Assembly (NCBI GenBank): GCA_900553965.1
Contig: USFX01000017.1
Span: 1-20,865 of the forward strand
Length of the DNA stretch: 20,865 bases
DNA from: an uncultured Prevotella sp.
GTDB lineage: Bacteria; Bacteroidota; Bacteroidia; Bacteroidales; Bacteroidaceae
Reading direction: 5' to 3'
A program made the translations under genes and the position numbers. The notes below the pieces were generated by a model. It ran no database searches, was not told where the DNA came from, and was given only the letters and a program-made list of their open reading frames with translations. This document shows positions 16,121 to 20,865 of this stretch, piece after piece. Every line of letters begins with the position of its first letter. Position 1 is the first letter of the stretch.

Positions 16121-17691
16121 TCATACCTCTGACTTAAATACTCCGCGCACATCTCCGCACAGCGCTCGCCATCGACACCGGCGGAAACGATTCCTCCGGC
16201 ATATCCGGCACCCTCGCCGCAAGGGAAGAGTCCGCGCAGACGGACGTGCATCAGCGTCTCCGGCGAGCGGAGAATACGTACCGGAGCCGACGTACGGGTC
16301 TCGACGGCAATCATTACGGCCTCGTTCGTCAGGAAGCCGTGGCTCAGCCGGCCGAACGTCCGGAAGCCTTGCTGAAGGCGCGAGCTGACCGCCTTAGGCA
16401 GCCAGAAGTGAAGCGGCGACGAGATAAGCCCGGGCGCGTAGGAACTCTTCGGGAGGTCGTAGCTCAGCCTGTTGTTCACGAAATCGGCCATGCGCTGCGC
16501 CGGTGCCGTCTGTTTCATATTGCCCTGCTGCCAGCAGTCGCGCTCCATCTGCTCCTGCCAGAGCATCATCCGCAGCGGACTGTCGCCCTCGACATCTTCC
16601 GGCCGCGTCTCGACGACCATGCCGCTGTTCGACCATCGGCCGCCACGCGAACTCGGGCTCATTCCGTTGACGACAATCTGGCGGTAGTCTGTGGCCGCCG
16701 GTATGACAAAACCGCCGGGACACATGCAGAACGAGTAGACGCCACGGCCATCAGCCTGGGTCACGAACGAATATTCCGCAGCAGGAAGATACTGGCCGCG
16801 GCCCTGTTTGTTGTGATACTGTATGCGGTCAATCAGTTCGGCCGGATGTTCCAGCCGAACACCGACAGCGATACCCTTGGCCTCCATCTCGACCTTTTCT
16901 TCATCGAGATAGCGGTAAACGTCTCTGGCTGAGTGGCCTATGGCGAGAATGACCGGCCCGCGGAACGTGAGCTGTTCGCCCGTCGGGAGGTGGACAGCCT
17001 CAACCCCGACAACCTCGTCACCGCTGACGATGAGACGCTTCATAAGGGTCTCATGATGAACCTCTCCGCCCGATTTCAATATCGTGTTCCTCATGTTCTC
17101 TATCACCCGCGGCAGCCTGTCGGTGCCGATATGGGGATGGGCATCGGCCAGTATGGCCGTCGACGCGCCGTGCTGACAGAAGACATTGAGGATTTTCTCC
17201 GTGTTTCCGCGCTTTTTGCTGCGCGTATAGAGCTTTCCGTCAGAGTAGGCTCCTGCCCCACCCTCACCGAAACAGTAGTTGCTCTCGGGGTCGACCTGCT
17301 GCGTCTTCGTTATCCGCGACAGATCTTTCTTGCGCTCATGAACGTCCTTTCCACGCTCAATCACCACCGGCCGCAGCCCCAACTCTATCAACCGCAGGGC
17401 GGCAAAGAGACCTCCGGGGCCTTCGCCGACAACAACCACCCGGCGCCCGTTGCTGACGTCGCCATATTCCGTACGCACGAAGGCATCGTCCGTCGGCTGT
17501 TCGTTGATATAGACACGTACCTTCAAGTTGACAAAGATTGTCCGTTGGCGGGCGTCGATGCTGCGCTTGAGCACCCTCACGGCCTTCACCGTGCGCGCGT
17601 CGAAACCGTTTTCACGCGCCACATGGTCTCTTATGTTGTCTTCAGAGGCGGCCACCTGCGGCATCACCCTCAACTGATATTCCTTTATCAT
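16117..17691 (-). CDS. COG2509-type FAD-dependent dehydrogenase
   Basis: This 524-residue protein belongs to the uncharacterised FAD-dependent dehydrogenase family (COG2509). An N-terminal small domain (about 1-80) precedes the dinucleotide-binding motif VVVVGEGPGGLFAA (85-98; G89, G91, G94), with the acidic end of strand 2 in VVIERG. Also typical are NYCFGEGGAGAYSDGKLYTR, HIGTDRLPRVIENMR, AIGHSARDVY, CMCPGGFVIPA and the C-terminal GEGAGYAGGIVSAGVDG. The substrate is unknown. The final codons and the stop come from the inverted repeat at 15915-16120, so the C-terminal LSQRYE may have been altered by repeat insertion. It appears monocistronic, with a promoter box at 17749-17756. Confidence 0.93.
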   Translation of the reverse strand: MIKEYQLRVMPQVAASEDNIRDHVARENGFDARTVKAVRVLKRSIDARQRTIFVNLKVRVYINEQPTDDAFVRTEYGDVSNGRRVVVVGEGPGGLFAALRLIELGLRPVVIERGKDVHERKKDLSRITKTQQVDPESNYCFGEGGAGAYSDGKLYTRSKKRGNTEKILNVFCQHGASTAILADAHPHIGTDRLPRVIENMRNTILKSGGEVHHETLMKRLIVSGDEVVGVEAVHLPTGEQLTFRGPVILAIGHSARDVYRYLDEEKVEMEAKGIAVGVRLEHPAELIDRIQYHNKQGRGQYLPAAEYSFVTQADGRGVYSFCMCPGGFVIPAATDYRQIVVNGMSPSSRGGRWSNSGMVVETRPEDVEGDSPLRMMLWQEQMERDCWQQGNMKQTAPAQRMADFVNNRLSYDLPKSSYAPGLISSPLHFWLPKAVSSRLQQGFRTFGRLSHGFLTNEAVMIAVETRTSAPVRILRSPETLMHVRLRGLFPCGEGAGYAGGIVSAGVDGERCAEMCAEYLSQRYE

Positions 17692-17748
17692 ATCGCTGCT
17701 CTATGTAATATATATAATAATGTGTCACTGCGTCAGAGAACGCGTGCG

Positions 17749-17756
17749 CAAAGGTA
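17749..17756 (-). promoter_or_regulatory. putative -7 box (TACCTTTG) of the dehydrogenase gene
   Basis: TACCTTTG on the minus strand fits TAnnTTTG, 57 bases before the ATG at 17691. The best upstream TTG is about 24 bases away, a little further than usual. Confidence 0.6.
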
Positions 17757-17859
17757 CATTAAAAATATGAAATAGAGAAACAATCAAAACGCAAAGACGC
17801 AAAAACGCAGAGGTATGAAAGTATGTGTATGGAAACATGGAAACGCAAAGGAGTCTCAT

Positions 17860-18061
17860 GCTGTAGCGGATTCATATCACGGCCGTTCGGAAGATAACTT
17901 GAACAGCCATGAACTATATAATTCGCCCAACAAGTAGGGACATCGCTTTGCGATGTTTATTGAATATCAACTGATTACGTCAACGTACCAAAGGCACGTC
18001 CCTACAATTTCATTGTTCTGCAACATCCTGTCGGGCGGGAAGATAGCACGAACGCTACAGC
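17860..18061. repeat. 202-bp element with 9-bp terminal inverted repeats, nested inside: a GTAGGGAC inverted repeat
   Basis: It opens with GCTGTAGCG (17860-17868) and closes with the exact complement CGCTACAGC (18053-18061). Inside, 17934-17941 GTAGGGAC pairs with 17998-18005 GTCCCTAC, enclosing a small ACATCGC/GCGATGT hairpin (17940-17956). The first 36 bases after the left end (TGTAGCGGATT... to GTTCGGAAGATAA, 17862-17897) recur at 18781-18818. This looks like a non-autonomous, MITE-like element; no target duplication is obvious. The open frames 17953-18156 (+) and 17967-18200 (-) are products of the repeats, not genes. Confidence 0.65.
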
Positions 18062-18079
18062 CTGAGTGGATGAATGGAC

Positions 18080-18190
18080 TTGTAGAGACATCACACCGTG
18101 GCGTCTCACACGATTGTATGGTGATTTTTCGGAAAGATGGAGGATTGGTCGACTGAGGATGTGAGACGCCACGGTGTGACGTCTCTACAA
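18080..18190. repeat. inverted pair of a REP-like 30-bp hairpin unit
   Basis: The unit tgtagagacRtcacaccgtg-gcgtctcaca occurs at 18081-18110 and, inverted, at 18160-18189. Each copy can itself fold (TGT-GAGACG-CAC stem around loop ACC), and the two together form a stem of about 30 bp. A third copy is at 18897-18924. Confidence 0.85.
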
Positions 18191-18210
18191 ATCCCTTCAT
18201 CTCGTAGACA

Positions 18211-18240
18211 CCCTCCCCTTTGGGGAGGGCCGGGGTGGGG
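18211..18240 (+). repeat. G/C hairpin repeat with GGGGTGGGG tail
   Basis: CCCTCCCC-TTT-GGGGAGGG (18211-18229) is followed by CCGGGGTGGGG. A matching inverted partner is at 18671-18697. Repeats of this form are common between genes in Bacteroidota genomes (general knowledge). Confidence 0.75.
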
Positions 18241-18249
18241 CTTTCAGAA

Positions 18250-18660
18250 TTATCCCGACAAATGCCTCGAAATCCTTGAAGAATTCAAAAATAAAAATCA
18301 TTTGGCCGCAAATTCGCGAGTTTTGCGCGTGCATCTTTAAGTTCTTGACGGCTTGCGCGTTACAGCGATATTTGCAGAAGTGTGCAACTTTTTGTCCTCT
18401 TTTATTCTGCCGTAAGGGCCTTACGACCTTGCAACGGGGCGCCCGTTGCATTGCAACAAGCACGCCGTTGCACGATGACGGCGGCCTTATTGCGACCCCG
18501 GGAGGCCCTCCTTGGTCGGCCGCGACGAAGAAACGGGAGGAAAACGGAGCCACGGTGTCAGTATTCCGGCTTTGCTCCGCTCCAGAATTAAAAATTTCAA
18601 GTGTTAAATTCCGTGATATTATTGTGACAGGAAATGCGTAGAATCATGAAAGAAACCGAA
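18250..18660. other. GC-rich non-coding block between the inverted G/C hairpins; possible dispersed repeat or RNA
   Basis: This 410-base stretch has frames of up to 121 codons on both strands (18276-18641 plus, 18197-18553 minus) with no recognisable protein and a composition rich in Cys, Arg and Pro, so I do not call a gene. It contains local folds: CGCAAA...TTTGCG near 18309, a CGTAAGGGCCTTACG palindrome (18411-18425), and GCAACGGG-GCG-CCCGTTGC (18431-18449), followed by a further GCAAC/GTTGC repeat. The block TTGCGCGT...TTGCGCGT (about 18323 and 18353) is directly repeated. I suspect it is a dispersed Prevotella-type repeat; an expressed structured RNA cannot be excluded. Confidence 0.45.
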
Positions 18661-18670
18661 CTCCCTAAAA

Positions 18671-18697
18671 CCCACCCCAACCCTCCCGAAGGGAGGG
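18671..18697 (-). repeat. inverted partner of the 18211 G/C hairpin repeat
   Basis: CCCACCCCAA is followed by CCCTCCC-GAA-GGGAGGG, the reverse-complement arrangement of the unit at 18211-18240. The two bracket about 430 bases. Confidence 0.7.
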
Positions 18698-18780
18698 AGC
18701 TTGATATGTCTTTCCCCCTTGTGACCTTCAATGACATATCAGGCAGCTGTCAGCTTAAGTTTATATGCACAAAAGCATAT

Positions 18781-19069
18781 TGTAGCGGATTTGCAAATCA
18801 TGGCTGTTCGGAAGATAATGAAGTGACTTGTAGAGGATGTATCAAAATGTGTTTCCCTGCTTTTTGATCCCCCCTTCCTGTCTGCATTGTTGTGTCGGAG
18901 ACGCCACGGTGTGACGTCTCTACAAGTCACTTCATTATCTTCCGAATAGCCGTGAAACTTTACGCAGAACGCGGAGACACAGAGTTATATTATTCTCCGT
19001 GTCTCCGCAATCAAAATATAATCTTCCTATACTTAGAGTCTTTGCGTTGAAAAAGATGTCTCCGCTACA
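18781..19069. repeat. 289-bp element with TGTAGCGGA/TCCGCTACA ends and nested inverted repeats
   Basis: Perfect 9-bp terminal inverted repeats TGTAGCGGA (18781-18789) and TCCGCTACA (19061-19069) bound it. Inside, 18799-18835 pairs with 18918-18954 (37 bases, two mismatches), enclosing a copy of the REP-like hairpin at 18897-18924. A 14-bp hairpin at 18971-18984/18995-19008 follows. The left end shares TGTAGCGGATT to GTTCGGAAGATAA with the element at 17860. It looks like a composite of smaller repeats. No gene is present between 17692 and 19084. Confidence 0.65.
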
Positions 19070-19084
19070 GCGTTCGTGTCATTT

Positions 19085-19732
19085 TCAATCCTCCTTTCCG
19101 TCGTTATACTCGTTGTCCCCCGGGTTGGTGGCGTTGCTGACGGAAGCCTGACGCATGAACCGCTCGAAGCGCCGGCGGTCTGCGTTGATTTTCAGGGCGT
19201 TGATGACTTCGGTCACACCGTAGAGCAGCAGACACCATCCGAGGATGACAAGCGGTGCGCTGGCAATCCAGACGGGATGGACGACGGCAATCAGACCCAC
19301 GATGAGAATCACGGCCGGGCAAATCCAGAACACCACGGGGATGCGGCTGACGCGTCCGGCCGAAACCAGACTGACAATTTGGTTGATGGCTCCGAGGATA
19401 AGTATGGCCCCGAAGACATAGCCCATCGCGCCCATGACGAAGTGAGGCCGCAGGGCCAGCAGAAGGCCGAGGATGACGCTGCCGACGCCGACGATGGGGA
19501 AGGGTGGTGTGCCGCCGGAAATGATTTTGCCGTTGCTGTCAAGAACGGTGACTCCGTCGTCCTTGCGGCGGGCGCTGATATAGACTGCGCACGAAATGAC
19601 GCCGGACAGCAGGAACAATACCCCCATGGCTATGACGAGCCATGTGGCCGTGTCGGCCGGGTATTTGATGAGCATCGCTCCGACGATGACGGAGCATGCG
19701 GCTCGGAAGATAGAACTCTGTAATACTTTCAT
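19085..19732 (-). CDS. DUF308 (HdeD-like) integral membrane protein
   Basis: I place the start at ATG 19732 (MKVLQSSIFRAACS) rather than an upstream in-frame TTG at 19777, which would overlap the promoter box. The 215-residue protein has about six hydrophobic segments (near 9-24, 29-51, 76-96, 98-120, 129-149 and 150-173) with the glycine-rich helical pairs typical of DUF308/HdeD-like inner-membrane proteins, such as IVGVGSVILGLLLALRPHF and YVFGAILILGAINQIVSLV. A charged C-terminal tail (NADRRRFERFMRQ..., ending DGKED) should be cytosolic. HdeD in E. coli is linked to acid resistance, but the role of this family in Bacteroidota is unknown. It is divergent from the phosphatase gene. Confidence 0.85.
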   Translation of the reverse strand: MKVLQSSIFRAACSVIVGAMLIKYPADTATWLVIAMGVLFLLSGVISCAVYISARRKDDGVTVLDSNGKIISGGTPPFPIVGVGSVILGLLLALRPHFVMGAMGYVFGAILILGAINQIVSLVSAGRVSRIPVVFWICPAVILIVGLIAVVHPVWIASAPLVILGWCLLLYGVTEVINALKINADRRRFERFMRQASVSNATNPGDNEYNDGKED

Positions 19733-19764
19733 AATCTGTAAATGTTGTTTGGTTGTCTCTGCTG

Positions 19765-19772
19765 CAAAAATA
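19765..19772 (-). promoter_or_regulatory. putative -7 box (TATTTTTG) of the DUF308 gene
   Basis: TATTTTTG on the minus strand fits TAnnTTTG, 32 bases before the ATG at 19732. No -33 TTG is visible. Confidence 0.5.
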
Positions 19773-19805
19773 AACAATAAGCCTGTAAGTGAGAAATCTT
19801 TTTAG

Positions 19806-19813
19806 TACTTTTG
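19806..19813 (+). promoter_or_regulatory. putative -7 box (TACTTTTG) of the histidine phosphatase gene
   Basis: TACTTTTG fits TAnnTTTG and lies 19 bases before ATG 19833, giving a very short leader. It is divergent from the box at 19765-19772. Confidence 0.6.
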
Positions 19814-19832
19814 CACTTTTAAAACATTGCTT

Positions 19833-20342
19833 ATGACGACGTTATATCTCGTGCGCCACGGCGAGACGGAAGACAATGTGGCGCAGATCATGCAGGGACA
19901 GACCCAGGGACGGCTGACCGCCCGCGGCGTGGAACAGGCGCAGAGGCTGGCCGGCTCCATGGCAGGAGAGCGGCTGGACGCCATCGTCGCGAGCGACCTG
20001 AAGCGGGCCGTTGACACGGCAGAGGCTGTGGCCGTCAGCCGCGGCATGACGGTCGAGACGACACCGCTGCTGCGCGAACGCGACTGGGGCGGGTTTACGG
20101 GCCGGTTCATTCCCGACCTGAAGGATGAGCCGTGGCCGGATGACATTGAGACGCTGGAGCAGATGATGGAGCGGGCTGCCGCGTTTCTTGGCTATATAAA
20201 AACAAAACACCACGGCCAGCGTGTGCTGGCCGTGGGTCACGGTATAATAAATAAAGCTGTTCAGGCTGTCTTCCACAATCTTCCGATGAACCGCATTCCG
20301 CGCATGGACAACGCCGAGGTCAGGGTGCTCGAACTTCCTTGA
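19833..20342 (+). CDS. histidine phosphatase (phosphoglycerate mutase-like) family protein
   Basis: I choose ATG 19833 (MTTLYLVRHGETEDN) over an in-frame TTG six bases upstream. The 169-residue cytoplasmic enzyme has the family's RHGE motif with nucleophilic His9 (R8-H9-G10), the DAIVASDLKRAVDTAEAVA helix, the acidic segment LLRERDWGGFTG, and the second catalytic His136 in VLAVGHGIINKAV. The LRERDWGGFTG motif (in place of LRE...G.wEG) fits cofactor-independent mutase-like phosphatases such as the CobC/GpmB group. The substrate is not predictable. It has its own promoter box at 19806 and converges with the low-complexity gene whose stop is 11 bases away. Confidence 0.93.
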   Translation: MTTLYLVRHGETEDNVAQIMQGQTQGRLTARGVEQAQRLAGSMAGERLDAIVASDLKRAVDTAEAVAVSRGMTVETTPLLRERDWGGFTGRFIPDLKDEPWPDDIETLEQMMERAAAFLGYIKTKHHGQRVLAVGHGIINKAVQAVFHNLPMNRIPRMDNAEVRVLELP

Positions 20343-20353
20343 AAAGTTTGTGG

Positions 20354-20865
20354 TCATCTATGTCCGCCGAAGCTACCCGATGTCCTTGCTCCGTTGCCGG
20401 AAGAGGAATGGTGGGATGACGACGGGCGCGGAGACATGCTGCTGCTTCTGACTGACGTTCCGCTGTTACGCATGGATGACATGCCGCTGCTGCGCACGGA
20501 AGAACTGCTGCTTCTGACTGACGTTCCGCTGGTGCGGACGGACGGTGTGGCCGGCCGTATGTTGGTGTTGCGGATGCTGGAAGAGCTTTTGACGGCCGAA
20601 GACCTTTCGACCTGTGATGCCGTTGAGAAGCGTGTACCGGCGTTGGTAGCAGTGCGGACGGACGATGTGCCTGTGGTCACGTTGTGGCCTGTTGTACGCG
20701 ACGTTCCGAACGAGCCTCCTGTCCTGCTTCCCGAACCTGTTGACGGGCTGGCGGACGGCCGTGAGGGTGTTCCGAACGAGCCTCCTGTCCTGCTTCCCGA
20801 ACCTGTTGACGGACTGGCGGACTGACGTGTGGTCGTCTCTGACGAGCGGCTTCCGCTGAACGAGC
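20354..20865 (-). CDS. Ser/Thr/Gly/Arg-rich low-complexity protein, C-terminal part
   Basis: The minus frame is open from the window edge to the TGA at 20354, about 170 codons; a GTG at 20680 is an internal Val, not the start. The residues are almost all Ser, Thr, Gly, Arg and Asn, with a 22-residue repeat TGSGSRTGGSFG... at the edge side and SGTSVRSSS... nearer the end. The protein closes with NGARTSGSFGGHR. Bacteroidota have secreted or envelope proteins with such serine-rich tails, sometimes mislabelled vitellogenin-like, but the functional N-terminal part is outside the window, so no role is assigned. The opposite frame (20394-20825, LLPEPVDG repeats) is a shadow of the same DNA repeats. 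Confidence 0.72.
   Translation of the reverse strand, partial: SFSGSRSSETTTRQSASPSTGSGSRTGGSFGTPSRPSASPSTGSGSRTGGSFGTSRTTGHNVTTGTSSVRTATNAGTRFSTASQVERSSAVKSSSSIRNTNIRPATPSVRTSGTSVRSSSSSVRSSGMSSMRNSGTSVRSSSMSPRPSSSHHSSSGNGARTSGSFGGHR
20703..20822. repeat. 66-bp tandem repeat in the low-complexity gene
   Basis: A 54-base block starting GTTCCGAACGAGCCTCCTG occurs at 20703 and 20769 with one mismatch. The same 66-base period appears upstream, where CTTCTGACTGACGTTCCGCT recurs at 20445 and 20511. Sixty-six bases is 22 codons, so copy-number change would keep frame. Confidence 0.9.

Noticed and set aside
17953..18200. Overlapping small frames on both strands with the shared peptide ETSHRGVSH
   Set aside because: The shared peptide comes from the inverted REP-like repeats, so it reflects DNA symmetry, not two related proteins.
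20394..20825. 143-codon plus-strand frame with repeated LLPEPVDGLAD
   Set aside because: The minus strand is open to the window edge, has the low-complexity S/G/T/R tail seen in Bacteroidota proteins and stops next to the phosphatase; the plus frame mirrors its repeats.

Overview
The window looks like a chromosome segment of a Bacteroidota member, most likely Prevotella or a close relative. Three things point there: tandem SusC/SusD genes with acidic residues just after the lipoprotein cysteine, promoters of the Bacteroidota TTG-N20-TAnnTTTG type (clearest ahead of pheT), and no obvious Shine-Dalgarno spacing. I read it by eye; no database search was run.

Positions 1-7835 (+) are most of a xylan-type polysaccharide utilization operon. 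It holds the 3' end of a SusD gene, a short SusC-like TonB-dependent receptor, a second SusD, a DUF1735 surface lipoprotein and a GH10-fold lipoprotein. This is the order of the Prevotella bryantii xusABCDE-xyn10C cluster, but the protein in the xyn10C slot has lost the catalytic nucleophile and other GH10 active-site residues, so it is more likely a xylan-binding protein than a xylanase. A 288-bp gap (7836-8123) carries six 19-bp units at an exact 22-bp period, four of them near-palindromic. Two translationally coupled GH43 enzymes with ordinary signal peptides follow (8124-11383), ending at a strong terminator. Together the genes suggest capture of xylan fragments at the surface, SusCD import and periplasmic removal of arabinose/xylose. 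No active endoxylanase and no regulator is present in the window.

Positions 11641-17691 are housekeeping: a MmcQ/YjbR protein and a small lipoprotein (+), then on the minus strand a pheT-yebC pair and a COG2509-type FAD-dependent dehydrogenase. The spacer 15809-16116 is filled by a long inverted repeat that runs into the 3' end of the dehydrogenase gene.

Positions 17692-19084 contain no convincing gene but are packed with nested inverted repeats and hairpins: two elements with related 9-bp terminal inverted repeats, three copies of one REP-like hairpin, and a GC-rich block between two inverted G/C hairpins. After that come divergent genes for a DUF308 membrane protein (-) and a histidine phosphatase (+). 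The window ends in the 3' part of a Ser/Thr/Gly/Arg-rich low-complexity protein (-) built on 66-bp repeats.
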